The notes: generated from the sequence alone by a model not told the origin. A DNA stretch of 64,000 nucleotides from Streptomyces cucumeris (GCF_024295805.1 NZ_JANCLX010000012.1:124001-188000); one strand, 5' to 3'; shown: positions 40,235 through 49,260, counted from the first letter of the stretch. Program-made: numbers and translations.

Positions 40235-41519
40235 TCTTGTGTGACTCCGGGGGGCATTGACCCTGATCACCGCAGCCCAGGCGACGCAGTTCTTCCGTCG
40301 TGGCTCGGGACACGCTCGGCCATGTGCTTGAGGCCGTCAACTCTGCGTCCGAAGGGTTGTCTCCCCGCAACGCCCTGCTCAATACGTGCATGCCCAGTCG
40401 CGGAGGTACGGCATTGCCGACCTGTTGGGCTTGATCGTTTCCGGACCACGGGAAGTTGTGCGGAAAGCTTTGGAGGACTCCGGATTCAGGAATGGTGAAG
40501 CGGTGGAACCTGTCGGCTTCATGGTCATCTAGGCTTTTGTAGATCTTGTTTCGAGAGATCTTGCCGGTGACAGTGAAGGCCGGCTCCGAGGACTGGCGGC
40601 GACCTCGTTTCTTCGGGTCGCCTCCGGACCCGTAATTCGACACGATGAAGAACTTCATTTCACTTCCCGTTCGGAGCCGGGATGCATCCACCGGGGAGTC
40701 CTTCAGCTTGCTCGCCGTATCGAGCGCCTCCGCCATGGAGATCCACTGCTGCTTGACCCCGGAGATCGTGAAATCAGTCGAGAACATATCCGCTTGTGCC
40801 GCACTGCGTTTCCCACGGTTCAGGTCGAAGGGCAGGTGGGTCGCTTCGATCGGTTCGATGGCTCCCTCGCCCGGTAGTCGGGCGACGAGTACGGCGCGTG
40901 TGCGTGTCTGCGGCACTCCGAACTGTTCAGTCTTCAACTTCCAGCATTCCGCTTCGTACTTGACGCCCGCGAGTCGCCCTTCGCCGCCCCGCAGGAGCTT
41001 CGCATAGACCTCCCAGAGGGGCAGGACCTCGGGGACCTGCTCCAGGACGATCACCTTGTACGGATTGCGTCCTTCGGTTTCGATCGCCTTGATGAGCCAA
41101 CGGAGGGGCTCGAGGACCAACGCAGTACGTGGGTCGCCGAGGGAATGCAGATCCTCGTCGATACCGGCTTCGCCCTCTCCATCGACAAGGCGGTGGATGA
41201 ATTTCTCCACTGTGTCCAGCGCTCGCCGTCCCGCGCCGTTGCCGGCGACGGAGAAGGACTGGCAGGGTGGCCCCCCGGCGAGCACGTCGACCGATTTGGG
41301 GATTTCGTCGAAGCGGGTCTCACGCATGACGCTCACATCTGCGTGAATCGTCGGCAGCCCTGCTGCGTAACGCGTCTCGCACGCGTTCCTGTCCCATTCG
41401 ATCCCGAGGCTCTTGAAGCCCAAGAAGTGCGCCGCCACATCGAGTCCGCCAGGACCTGCGAAAAGGTCCAAAATGCGTACATCGTCGAGATGGTGAGCAT
41501 GCGTTCCCGGGTTGTTCAT
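40203..41519 (-). CDS. DNA cytosine-5 methyltransferase (catalytically intact)
   Basis: A 438-residue m5C methyltransferase. Motif I is ILDLFAGPGGLDVAAHFLG (residues 16-34), motif IV GGPPCQSFSVAGNG with catalytic Cys 86, motif VI the EQVPE segment near 165, motif VIII QTRTRAVLVAR near 200, motif X QVGNAVPPRLG near 395. A target-recognition region of about 120 residues lies between VIII and IX. It probably marks host DNA. ATG 41519 overlaps the stop of the preceding methyltransferase-like gene. In DISARM a methyltransferase protects self; that role is likely here. Confidence 0.9.
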   Translation of the reverse strand: MNNPGTHAHHLDDVRILDLFAGPGGLDVAAHFLGFKSLGIEWDRNACETRYAAGLPTIHADVSVMRETRFDEIPKSVDVLAGGPPCQSFSVAGNGAGRRALDTVEKFIHRLVDGEGEAGIDEDLHSLGDPRTALVLEPLRWLIKAIETEGRNPYKVIVLEQVPEVLPLWEVYAKLLRGGEGRLAGVKYEAECWKLKTEQFGVPQTRTRAVLVARLPGEGAIEPIEATHLPFDLNRGKRSAAQADMFSTDFTISGVKQQWISMAEALDTASKLKDSPVDASRLRTGSEMKFFIVSNYGSGGDPKKRGRRQSSEPAFTVTGKISRNKIYKSLDDHEADRFHRFTIPESGVLQSFPHNFPWSGNDQAQQVGNAVPPRLGMHVLSRALRGDNPSDAELTASSTWPSVSRATTEELRRLGCGDQGQCPPESHKISPLRRKSAP

Positions 41520-42523
41520 GGGGTTGAAGTGTAGCCAGCGACCGGGTCCGCGGGCGCCTCGAGCGCGGCTCGGATCGCCAGCCCGAGCGCCTTGCCCACC
41601 GGCGGTGGTGAAGCGTGACCGATCTGGCGGTAGCGGGCCGTCTTCTTCCCTGCGAATCCCCAATCGGACGGGAAGCCCTGTAGGAGTGCGGCCTGTTCCG
41701 TCGTGATCCTGACCATCCCGTACCGGCCTGCCTCCGGTGCCCAGGCGAACTCCGGACCTGGAACCTTGTCGGCCACGGTGCCGCCGTCGACGCCCATGCG
41801 TGCCCACGCCTTCTTCGTCCCTGTCGGCCCCAGATCTGCGCCTCCTCGCCTGTCCGAGCCACCGACGAGAGTCGGTGCCACGCTGATTGCCTGTGCTGCC
41901 CATCGGTCGGCATCCCGCCAGCCGCCCATGGCCATGGATCGGCGGAGAGCTCGCCCGACGGACAGGTGCTCGCGCACTGTCGGCTCCGGTGGGCGGAACG
42001 CGTCGAAGTGGCGCTTCTTGAATGCGACGAGCACCCCTTGCTTCCGTTCCTGCGGCACACCGAAATCGGCTGCGTTCAGGACGAACCACCGGAAGCGGTA
42101 GCCGAGGTGATCGAGTTCCTTGCGGATGAAGTCCCGTATCGGCTCGTAGTCGGGCGATTCCGCCAGCCCCGGTACGTTCTCGATGAGCAGGGCTCGGGGC
42201 TGGACGGCGTGCGCCAGATAGATGGTTGCCTCCAGCAAACGCAGTTCCGCCTCGGTCTCGGTCCGGGCGACAGTCGCGCTGGATTTCACACGGGGCAGCC
42301 CGGCCGACAACAGATCGACGTCGTAGATCTCCTGGTGCCGCGAAGGGGAGAAATCCAGCAGATCCGCTTGGAGAACCTGCCACGCCGGTCGGTTCATGCG
42401 CAGTGTGTCGCAGGCCACGGACTTCTCGTCCAGGAGCAGCACGGGCGCGAAGCCCGCCTGTTCCAGCCCTAAAGCCAGTCCACCTGCTCCCGTGCACAGA
42501 TCGACGAATCCCAGTTCGCTCAT
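41516..42523 (-). CDS. Cytosine methyltransferase homologue lacking the catalytic Cys
   Basis: A 335-residue Dcm-fold protein. Motif I is intact (FVDLCTGAGGLALGLEQAGF), motif VI is intact (ALLIENVPGLAE), motif VIII reads PQERKQGVLVAF and motif X QIGHASPPPVGKALG. Motif IV, however, reads LLSAGLPRVKSSATV, so the PC dipeptide that carries the nucleophile is PR (Arg 78). The gene sequence is unambiguous at that point (CCC CGT). The protein should bind AdoMet and DNA but not methylate cytosine by the normal mechanism. It overlaps both neighbours by 4 bp and may be an accessory or regulatory subunit of the intact enzyme. Confidence 0.8.
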   Translation of the reverse strand: MSELGFVDLCTGAGGLALGLEQAGFAPVLLLDEKSVACDTLRMNRPAWQVLQADLLDFSPSRHQEIYDVDLLSAGLPRVKSSATVARTETEAELRLLEATIYLAHAVQPRALLIENVPGLAESPDYEPIRDFIRKELDHLGYRFRWFVLNAADFGVPQERKQGVLVAFKKRHFDAFRPPEPTVREHLSVGRALRRSMAMGGWRDADRWAAQAISVAPTLVGGSDRRGGADLGPTGTKKAWARMGVDGGTVADKVPGPEFAWAPEAGRYGMVRITTEQAALLQGFPSDWGFAGKKTARYRQIGHASPPPVGKALGLAIRAALEAPADPVAGYTSTP

Positions 42524-42975
42524 CGGCTGTCGCCCCCTCGGCGTCGTCTCCCTCTGTCGGCCTTCTCCCGGTCGACAGCTGCCGCCACCTGCCGCATGAC
42601 GGTGTCCGGTGATTCGTGCTCCCAGAAGCGCAGTACTATCCAGCCTTCGGCCTCCAGCTGCGCGTTCGTCTCCTGGTCCCGTTCGGCGTTGCGGTGGAGC
42701 TTCTGCCGCCACCATTCCGCGTTCGCCTTGGGACTGGTGGCATGCTCAGGGCAGCTGTGCCAGAAGCAGCCGTCGATGAGGATGGCCAACCTGGCTCGTG
42801 TGAACGCGATGTCGATCTTCCGTCTGGGCATGCCCGGCACCGGATAGTGGATCCGGTAGCGATATCCGGAGGCATGGAGCAGCTGCCGCACTGCCCGTTC
42901 GGTACCAGTGTCCCGGCTGGCCTGCCGGCTCATTCGGGCCGATACTTCGGGACTGGACGGGTGTGCTCCATGCAT
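42520..42975 (-). CDS. vsr: Very-short-patch-repair endonuclease (Vsr)
   Basis: A 151-residue Vsr nuclease. Signature elements: MSRQASRDTGTERAVRQLL (N-terminal helix), YRIHYPVPGMPRRKIDIAF with catalytic Asp 55, LAILIDGCFWHSCPEH with the zinc/catalytic His and Cys, and WWRQKLHRNAERDQ. Vsr nicks T:G mismatches left by deamination of 5-methylcytosine, so it accompanies Dcm-type enzymes. First gene in the leftward methylation unit; overlap with the next gene is ATGA. Presence of Vsr implies that methylation at this locus is a lasting host mark. Confidence 0.92.
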   Translation of the reverse strand: MHGAHPSSPEVSARMSRQASRDTGTERAVRQLLHASGYRYRIHYPVPGMPRRKIDIAFTRARLAILIDGCFWHSCPEHATSPKANAEWWRQKLHRNAERDQETNAQLEAEGWIVLRFWEHESPDTVMRQVAAAVDREKADRGRRRRGGDSR

Positions 42976-43143
42976 GATCCCAGTGTCCTACGACCCGCTG
43001 TCCTTTCGCGCCGCGATCTGTTTCCCTGCCCGACCGACTGTGGATCCGCCTGCGGTGCGACCCGGCGCGGGCGTCGGAGCGCACGACGGCTGCGCATGCG
43101 GCTCCTGCCCGCGCGTGGTCCGTCTGTTCAATGACTCAGGGCT

Positions 43144-43179
43144 GTGCCCCTCTCTCCGCCGAGGCGGAGAGAGGGGCAC
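43144..43179. terminator. Long hairpin terminator
   Basis: A 17-bp perfect stem (GTGCCCCTCTCTCCGCC, 43144-43160, with 43163-43179) and only two unpaired bases lies 15 bp after the L,D-transpeptidase stop at 43195. It is also the right border of the defence island. Confidence 0.9.
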
Positions 43180-43194
43180 GGGCTGTGTGCGGCC

Positions 43195-44382
43195 TCAGTC
43201 CAGGGCGCTGAGCTTCTTCCACGCGGAGTACGACAGGTTCCAGTCGCCGATGCCGTTGCCGGTCGCAACCGTTTCGCGGGTGGAGCCGGTGACCTCGACG
43301 ACGTCGCCGCGGGTGGCGCGGTCGTAGAACCACTTGCCGTCGGCTTCGGACATACCGACGCAGCCGTGGGACATGTTCTGGCGACCGAAGTAGCCGCGGC
43401 CCTCGTTCCACGGGGCGGCGTGGGCGTAGGTGCCGGAGGTGGTGAGGTGGACGGCCCAGGGGACGTCCTTGTTGTAGGGGTCGGCGATGCCGACGGACTC
43501 ACTGGTCATATTGACCATGGGGGCCTTGTCGAGGACGACCATCTTGCCGTTCCAGGTGGGGTAGGAGGGCTGGCCGCCGGAGATCGGGATGGACTTCTGC
43601 TCCTTGCCGTCCTCGAAGACGGTCATGGTGTGCTTGTTGAGGTCGACCTTGGAGACACGGGCCGTGCCGATGGTGAAGGTGCTGGAGACATCGCGGCGGA
43701 GATAGCGGGAGTTGCCGGTGTCGACGCCGCTGAGGCGGGCGCGGAGGGTGACCTTGGTGCCCTTGTGCCAGTAGGACTCGGGGCGCCAGTCGACGCGCTC
43801 GGTGCCGGTGAGGGGGTCCTTGGTCCAGCCCCAGGAGCCCTCGGTCTTGGGCGAGGTGGAGACGGAGAGCTGGCGCTCGACCGCGGCCTTGTCGGTGACC
43901 GGGTGGTCGAAGGCCACGGAGACCGGCTGGCCCACGCCGACCGTGGTCTTGTTGGAGGGGGTGACGGTGACACCGTTGAACTGCTGGGCGGCGCGGGTGC
44001 GGAAGGTGGAGCGCTGGGTGGCGGTGCGGCCCGCGTCGTTGGTGGCGGTGGCTTCCACGGTGTAGGTGGTGCCCGGGGTCATGGTCCGGTTGGAGCGCCA
44101 GCTGTCCTTGTCGGAGGAGAGCGAGCCGGTGACCGCGACGGCCTGGGAACCCGCGCCGTCGGGCGTGATGCGGACCTTGGTGAGGGTGCCGTTCGAGGCG
44201 TTCACCTTGACCTTGGCGTCCGGGGCTATCGCACCGGAGTCGCTGTTCGGGGTGATGGATATCTTGGCCGGCTTGGTCTTGGCCGGGTCCACCGAATCGG
44301 AGGAGCCGGACTGGCAGGCGGCGAGGAGGACAACGGCGAGAGAGGGCACCGCGGCGATGCGGAGCGAGCGTACGGAGATCAA
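43195..44382 (-). CDS. Lipoprotein L,D-transpeptidase
   Basis: A 395-residue exported enzyme. A short signal with lipobox (AVPSLAVVLLAACQSG, lipidated Cys near 22) anchors it. Two Ig-like domains (residues about 45-250) precede the YkuD catalytic domain with HAAPWNEGRGYFGRQNMSHGCVGMS, the His and Ser-His-Gly-Cys catalytic motif. It forms 3-3 cross-links in peptidoglycan. The preferred start is TTG 44382, giving the usual MISVRSLRIAAV N-terminus, since AAGAGG lies 5 nt upstream; the frame opens at 44424. Length and order are normal for actinobacterial Ldts. Confidence 0.88.
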   Translation of the reverse strand: MISVRSLRIAAVPSLAVVLLAACQSGSSDSVDPAKTKPAKISITPNSDSGAIAPDAKVKVNASNGTLTKVRITPDGAGSQAVAVTGSLSSDKDSWRSNRTMTPGTTYTVEATATNDAGRTATQRSTFRTRAAQQFNGVTVTPSNKTTVGVGQPVSVAFDHPVTDKAAVERQLSVSTSPKTEGSWGWTKDPLTGTERVDWRPESYWHKGTKVTLRARLSGVDTGNSRYLRRDVSSTFTIGTARVSKVDLNKHTMTVFEDGKEQKSIPISGGQPSYPTWNGKMVVLDKAPMVNMTSESVGIADPYNKDVPWAVHLTTSGTYAHAAPWNEGRGYFGRQNMSHGCVGMSEADGKWFYDRATRGDVVEVTGSTRETVATGNGIGDWNLSYSAWKKLSALD

Positions 44383-44417
44383 AGTGAACCTCTTGTGGGT
44401 GTGGTGGGAAGTGTGAG

Positions 44418-45257
44418 TCAGCAACGCCGCTGCGCTTCCTCGGGGTTGGGCTCATAGGGACCGGGAGAGGCGGACGCCGAGGGGTCGAGCCGCCAGAGTG
44501 AGACCGACATGCAGTAGTCCGACGGGCCGTCGGTGTATTCGGCGGCCATGGCGCTGAGGCCCTGGGTCTGGAGCACGGCGACCTCGGTGCCGGAGCGCAT
44601 CAGGACGACCTGTGCGTGGTGCTTCGGGGCGCCGCCGGGCCAGGTGTAGGTCCTCACGGTCTGCCCATCGGGAGCGTGATCGGCCGGGTCCTTGCTCGTC
44701 GTGAGACTGCGCGAGACACAGCTCTTCTTCAGCGTCCGCTCCAGGGTGGTGAAAACCTTCGTGGCCTGGTGCTCGCTCGTATAGGCATTGATCGTGTGAC
44801 GGGCGCCGGGGCCCTTGCGGCCCGGTCGCTGTGCGTCGTAGGCACGGCTGCGCTGGGTCAGCGGCTCCGGTCCGTCGAAGCGGCAGCTGTCCGAGAGGTC
44901 GAGCAGCGGGGTCCGCCCCCCGGCGGTGGAGCCGGCGGCCTTCCACCGCATCTCCCCGTTGAACGGCAGGGCCGACGACGGGAGGAGTGCGCTCGCCGGG
45001 ATCCGCGCCGCGGACACCGACTTCCGCGGGGCGGGCGGGGCGGCCGGCCGCGAATGCGAGGAGCTGTGGTCCGGAAGCAGCAGCCAGGAGCCGATGGCCA
45101 CCGCGGCCGCGGTGAGCGCCGCGCTCACCGCGAGCGTCAGCCGCTGTCGGATACGGCGCCGATGGCCCCGCGCGCGGGCGGCTTCCGGGCCCGCCAGACG
45201 TATGGAGGGCTCGGCGGCCCGTGCGAGGTCGCGCAGCCGGTCGTCCAGATCAGCCAT
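44418..45257 (-). CDS. Membrane-anchored partner of the ECF sigma factor
   Basis: A 279-residue protein. The first 45 residues (MADLDDRLRDLARAAEPSIR) resemble a short anti-sigma-like N-terminus, followed by an Arg-rich stretch and one membrane helix (LTLAVSAALTAAAVAIGSWLLL, residues about 48-70). The exported remainder carries cysteines (DSCRF, KSCVSRS, YCMSV) likely in disulfides. Its start lies 8 bp inside the ECF sigma gene. The arrangement suggests a membrane regulator or sensor of that sigma factor, but a zinc anti-sigma motif is not seen. Confidence 0.65.
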   Translation of the reverse strand: MADLDDRLRDLARAAEPSIRLAGPEAARARGHRRRIRQRLTLAVSAALTAAAVAIGSWLLLPDHSSSHSRPAAPPAPRKSVSAARIPASALLPSSALPFNGEMRWKAAGSTAGGRTPLLDLSDSCRFDGPEPLTQRSRAYDAQRPGRKGPGARHTINAYTSEHQATKVFTTLERTLKKSCVSRSLTTSKDPADHAPDGQTVRTYTWPGGAPKHHAQVVLMRSGTEVAVLQTQGLSAMAAEYTDGPSDYCMSVSLWRLDPSASASPGPYEPNPEEAQRRC

Positions 45258-45858
45258 GGGTGGGCACCTCCTTCGGACGGCGGGCGGAGGGACGGGGCGG
45301 AGGATCCGCGGGGGCCGCGGCGCCCCCGGAACCTCCGGTGCCGGAGGAGGGCTCGGAGAGCTGGGAGCCCAGGGCCTTGCGGGCACGGCTCAGCCGGGTG
45401 CGGACGGTGCCCGGAGAGGCGCCGGTCTCCCGGGCCACCTGCTCGATGGGCAGATCCAGCAGATGGTGCAGAACGACGACGGTGCGCTGGTCCGGCTTCA
45501 GCCGGCGCAGGGCCTGGATCAACGCGACCCGGTCCGGGGCGAGATCAGGGAGATCGGTGGGCGGACCGTGCCGGAAATGGGCCCGCATCCGATTACGGGC
45601 ACGCCGCCAGGAGCTGACGGCCAGCCGCAGCGCGACCGTACGCACCCAGGGGGTGGGATCGCCTTCGGCGGTCAGCCGGTCCCAGCGCTGCCAGGCGCGG
45701 GCATACGCCTCCTGCACCGCGTCCTCGGCTTCCGCGAGGTCGCCGGTCGTGGCGTAGACCGCGGACACCAGCCGCTTCGCGGTGGCCGCGTAGAACTGGT
45801 CGAAGTCCGACAGTGTCGGTGGATGTGATGGTTGTGATCGATGTGTTGGTGCCGACAT
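45250..45858 (-). CDS. ECF sigma factor (SigE/SigL-type)
   Basis: A 202-residue ECF sigma factor. Region 2 is FDQFYAATAKRLVSAVYATTGDLAEAEDAVQEAYARAWQRWD with the DAVQEAY core helix, then DPTPWVRTVALRLAVSSWRRARNR. Region 4 is RRLKPDQRTVVVLHHLLDLPIEQVARETGASPGTVRTRLSRARKAL. A Pro/Ser-rich tail of 40 residues follows. It co-occurs with the overlapping membrane protein downstream, a typical ECF-regulator pair. Target genes are unknown, but the neighbouring L,D-transpeptidase suggests a cell-envelope response. Confidence 0.9.
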   Translation of the reverse strand: MSAPTHRSQPSHPPTLSDFDQFYAATAKRLVSAVYATTGDLAEAEDAVQEAYARAWQRWDRLTAEGDPTPWVRTVALRLAVSSWRRARNRMRAHFRHGPPTDLPDLAPDRVALIQALRRLKPDQRTVVVLHHLLDLPIEQVARETGASPGTVRTRLSRARKALGSQLSEPSSGTGGSGGAAAPADPPPRPSARRPKEVPTHG

Positions 45859-45924
45859 GTGTCCCCCGCGCCCCCCGCGTGCTCCCCGCTTCTACCTAAG
45901 AGCACGTCTGAAAGGGGCCGGAGG

Positions 45925-47619
45925 TTACACATGACTTTGCGGACCGCCGGATCCGTAGGGAACTGACCAGGTCGGGTGCCCCTGCGCAACATTCGGCGGA
46001 GGGGCACCCTGCGGTGCCCCCGGCTGTGGCTGTGCCCCGTACGGCGGCTGCCCCGGATACGTCTGCTGGGCGCCGTACCCGTATCCGTAGCCGTACCCCG
46101 GCCCGGCGTACCCCGGACCCGCCTGGCCCGGACCCGCCTGCCCCGGAACTCCGTACCCGCCGTACGGCGCCGCGGGCCAGAACGCCGGGGGCACCGCGCC
46201 CGGCATCGGCCGGGGGACCGGCCGCGGCCGCCGGATCGGCACCGCGAGCGCCGCATGCGCCAGCGCGGGCTGCGCCACCTCGCGCCGCTCCCACAGCCGG
46301 TCCAGCAGCGCCTTCTCCTGGGCCGCGAAGTCCGGTCCGGCCAGCCCCCGGTGGGCACGCCGCCGCAGGAAGGCCAGGGAGGTCGCATGGGCGGTGTACT
46401 CGGCGACCGTACGGGCCGCCGCCGCGCCACGGGTGCGCCGCGCCAGGTCCCGCGCTATGCCGCGGGCCCGCATCGACCCCAGCGCCACCGGCTCCGGCGG
46501 TGTGAGCCACCCCGCCGCCTGGTACGCGCCGAGCTGCTCCCGCACCACCCCCAGCTCCTTGCCGCGGGACCAGACCGTGAGCCAGACCAGCAGCCCGAAG
46601 ACCGGAACCATGAACAGGGCGTAGACGGCGAGGAAGCCGTACCCGCCGAGCGTCGCCGAACCGTTCCACACCCCGTGCAGCACCATCGCCGCCAGCAGTG
46701 CCGCGACCGGCACCAGGGCGCGGCGGACGCGCTGGTGGCGGGCGGCCGCCGCCGCGATACCGAAGCCCACCCCGGTCATCGCGGTGAAGAGCGGATGCGC
46801 GAAGGGGGACACCACACCGCGGATGAAGAAGGTCGCCGCGGTGGTGGACCGTATGCCGGAGTAGCCGAACTCCTGGTCGCTGACGAAGGCCGAGCCCAGA
46901 TAGAGGATGTTCTCGGTGAACGCGAAGCCGGTGGCGGTGATCCCGGCGATGACGATGCCGTCCACGATCCCGTTGAAGTCGCGGCGGCGGAAGAGGAAGA
47001 GCAGCAGGACGGCCGCCGCCTTGGCGCTCTCCTCCACGACCGGCGCGACGAGGGTGGCGCCCCAGGTATCCGCATCGGCCTGCCGGGAGGCGGACGAGGA
47101 GTCGATGGTGGTCATCAGCCACTCGGTGGCGAAACCGTTGGCGATCAGCGCGACCAGGGTCGCGGCGCACGCGCCCCAGGCGAACGCGAAGAGGAGGTTC
47201 CGCCAGGGTTTGGGCTCGACGCGGTCCACCCAGCGGAACGCCGCGACGATCAGTGGTACGGGCAGCACCGCCAGCCCGAGCCCCACCAGGAACCCCTTGG
47301 TGCCGGTCTGCTCGCGCACCAGCGCCAGGATGACCAGGCCGGAGACGGAGAGCAGCAGCACCAGCGCGGTGGCGCGCAGCGACTTGTTGTCCCAGAGGCT
47401 GCCGAGACGGCCGTGCCTGCCCCACAGGCTGCGGCGCGGCGGATGCGGCCACCCCTCCGGAGCGGTCGCTCCGTCGAACCAGGGCTGCTGACCGTATGCC
47501 GCGTCGTACGCCGGGCCGTGCGGCCCGTCGGCCGGTGGTGCCGGCGGCGCAGGTGGCGCGGCTGGTGGCGCGGCCGGTGGCGGTTCGGACGGCTGCTGAG
47601 GGGGCGGGGACTGATGCAC
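45925..47619 (-). CDS. PrsW-family intramembrane protease
   Basis: A 564-residue protein with a Pro/Ala-rich N-terminal 85 residues, then about nine membrane helices. Motifs of PrsW (CPBP-related) proteases are seen: VAPVVEESAKAAAV (EExxK), FAFTENILYLG (ExxxY) and HPLFTAMTGVGFG (His). The C-terminal 190 residues are cytosolic, helical and then Pro/Gly/Tyr-rich (YGYGYGYGA). Actinobacterial PrsW homologues are presumed to act on membrane proteins such as anti-sigma factors. It is a single gene on the same strand as the ECF pair but 66 bp away. Confidence 0.85.
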   Translation of the reverse strand: MHQSPPPQQPSEPPPAAPPAAPPAPPAPPADGPHGPAYDAAYGQQPWFDGATAPEGWPHPPRRSLWGRHGRLGSLWDNKSLRATALVLLLSVSGLVILALVREQTGTKGFLVGLGLAVLPVPLIVAAFRWVDRVEPKPWRNLLFAFAWGACAATLVALIANGFATEWLMTTIDSSSASRQADADTWGATLVAPVVEESAKAAAVLLLFLFRRRDFNGIVDGIVIAGITATGFAFTENILYLGSAFVSDQEFGYSGIRSTTAATFFIRGVVSPFAHPLFTAMTGVGFGIAAAAARHQRVRRALVPVAALLAAMVLHGVWNGSATLGGYGFLAVYALFMVPVFGLLVWLTVWSRGKELGVVREQLGAYQAAGWLTPPEPVALGSMRARGIARDLARRTRGAAAARTVAEYTAHATSLAFLRRRAHRGLAGPDFAAQEKALLDRLWERREVAQPALAHAALAVPIRRPRPVPRPMPGAVPPAFWPAAPYGGYGVPGQAGPGQAGPGYAGPGYGYGYGYGAQQTYPGQPPYGAQPQPGAPQGAPPPNVAQGHPTWSVPYGSGGPQSHV

Positions 47620-47683
47620 TCAACCGACCCTAACGAAAGGGGGAGTGGCGGACTGAGGGATTATGCCCACCCCCTGGGGGCCG

Positions 47684-48529
47684 TTATGTGTCGTTGCGAC
47701 GGAAGATCAGGTCGTGGACCAGATGCCCCTTGTCCAGCCCCTGGCCCTCGAACTTGGTGAGCGGGCGGAAGTCCGGGCGGGGGCTGTAGCCACCGTCGGG
47801 CTGGGTGTTGTCGAAGGCGGGACTCGCGGTGAGGACCTCGAGCATCTGCTCGGCGTACGGCTCCCAGTCGGTCGCGCAGTGCAGCAGCGCACCGGGCTTC
47901 AGCCGGGTGGCGGCGAGCTCGATGAACTCGGGCTGGATCAGCCGGCGCTTGTTGTGCCGCTTCTTCGGCCAGGGGTCGGGGAAGTAGATCCGCAGTCCGG
48001 AGAGGGCGGCGGGCGCCAGCATCTCGCGCAGCAGGATGATCGCGTCGCCGTTGGCCACCCGGACGTTGGTCAGTCCGTTCCGCTCCGCGAGCGCGAGCAG
48101 ATTGCCCTGGCCGGGGGTGTGCACATCGGCGGCGAGGATGCCGGTGCCGGGGTCGGCGGCGGCCATCTGCGCGGTGGCCTCGCCCATGCCGAAGCCGATC
48201 TCCAGCACGACGGGGAGGTCGGGACGCGGCGTACCGGCGACGCTCCCGGACGTCTCCTCGGGTCCGGTGCGGAACAGCTCGCCGAGATCGATCCGGCGCA
48301 GTCCGTCGATGTCCAGGCCCCACTGCGGCCACAGACGGCGCAGCGCCTCGCCCTGGCCGACGGTGACACGGCCGCGGCGGGGGCGGAAGGAACGGATCCG
48401 GCGCTCGTGGTGCGAGCCTGCCGGGTCGGCGACGGGGCCGCCGGGGAACATCGGCTCGCTGCGGTCGCGGGGCGTCGGCAGGGTGCGCGGTTCCGCGGGG
48501 GACTCGGGGGCAGTGGGGTTCTCGGACAC
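47684..48529 (-). CDS. trmB: tRNA (guanine-N7)-methyltransferase
   Basis: A 281-residue enzyme that methylates G46 in the tRNA variable loop. Motifs: VVLEIGFGMGEATAQMAA (AdoMet site), YFPDPWPKKRHNKRRLI (the TrmB signature) and FEGQGLDKGHLVHDLIF at the end. The N-terminus holds the typical RRIRSFRPRRGRVT segment. GTG 48529 is placed by GGAAG 5 nt upstream; the frame runs open to 49168 only through repeat DNA. A normal housekeeping gene. Confidence 0.95.
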   Translation of the reverse strand: MSENPTAPESPAEPRTLPTPRDRSEPMFPGGPVADPAGSHHERRIRSFRPRRGRVTVGQGEALRRLWPQWGLDIDGLRRIDLGELFRTGPEETSGSVAGTPRPDLPVVLEIGFGMGEATAQMAAADPGTGILAADVHTPGQGNLLALAERNGLTNVRVANGDAIILLREMLAPAALSGLRIYFPDPWPKKRHNKRRLIQPEFIELAATRLKPGALLHCATDWEPYAEQMLEVLTASPAFDNTQPDGGYSPRPDFRPLTKFEGQGLDKGHLVHDLIFRRNDT

Positions 48530-48719
48530 AGTGCTTCCGATTCTACGGGCGGGGTCCGAAGGGGAGTCCCGCCTCCGCGGGTGCGGTCTGGCCTCGCGTC
48601 GGCCGTGAGGTCCGGGCCCGGGTGCGCCGCGGGCCCCGCATGCGGCGACCGGTGGGGGACGGGTGGGGACGAGTGGCGATGTGCGCGTCATCACACCGGC
48701 CCCGCCGTGAGCGGATCCA

Positions 48720-49260
48720 CCGCCCGGCGGTGGCGGGCCGCACCGGCGCCGGACGCGGACGGGGCGTTCCCGGACGCGGCGGTGGGGGTGTTCCGGATCG
48801 CTGCGGCGGGCCCGTCGGGGCGCCGGACGCGGACCGGGCTCTCCGTTCCTGGACCGCTGCCGCAGGCCCGCACCGGCGCTGGACGCGGACCGGGTGCTCC
48901 GGGGCGACGCCGGTGGGGCATTCCGGATCGCAGCCGTGGGCTCGCACTGGCTCAAGGTGCCGCTCGGGCGTTCCCGGACGAGGTCGACAGGTATTCCGGA
49001 CCGCTGCCGCTGCCGCTGCCGCTGCCGCTGCCGCTGCCGCTGCCGCTGCCGCACCCGCACCCGCACCCGCAGGCCAGCACCGGCTCTGGACGCCGACCGG
49101 GGCCTCCGGCGCGACGCCGGTGGGGCATTCCCGGCTCGCCGCCGGGGCGTTCCCGGACGAGGCCGCACTCGCTCCCGCAGCCCCCCACCGGCTCCGGGCG
49201 CCCACCGATGGTTCCTGCACGACGCCGACCGCGCGTTCCGTCACGCCGCGGCCCAGCCCA
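48720..49260. repeat. Degenerate tandem-repeat region with (CCGCTG)n
   Basis: About 540 bp between trmB and lhgO without a credible gene. Imperfect copies of a block of the type CACCGGCGCTGGACGCGGACCGGG...GACGCCGGTGGGGCATTCC begin near 48743, 48813, 48871, 49078 and 49188. Inside it 49001-49048 is eight copies of CCGCTG followed by three or four of CCGCAC (to 49070). Frames through it only translate repeats. Confidence 0.65.
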
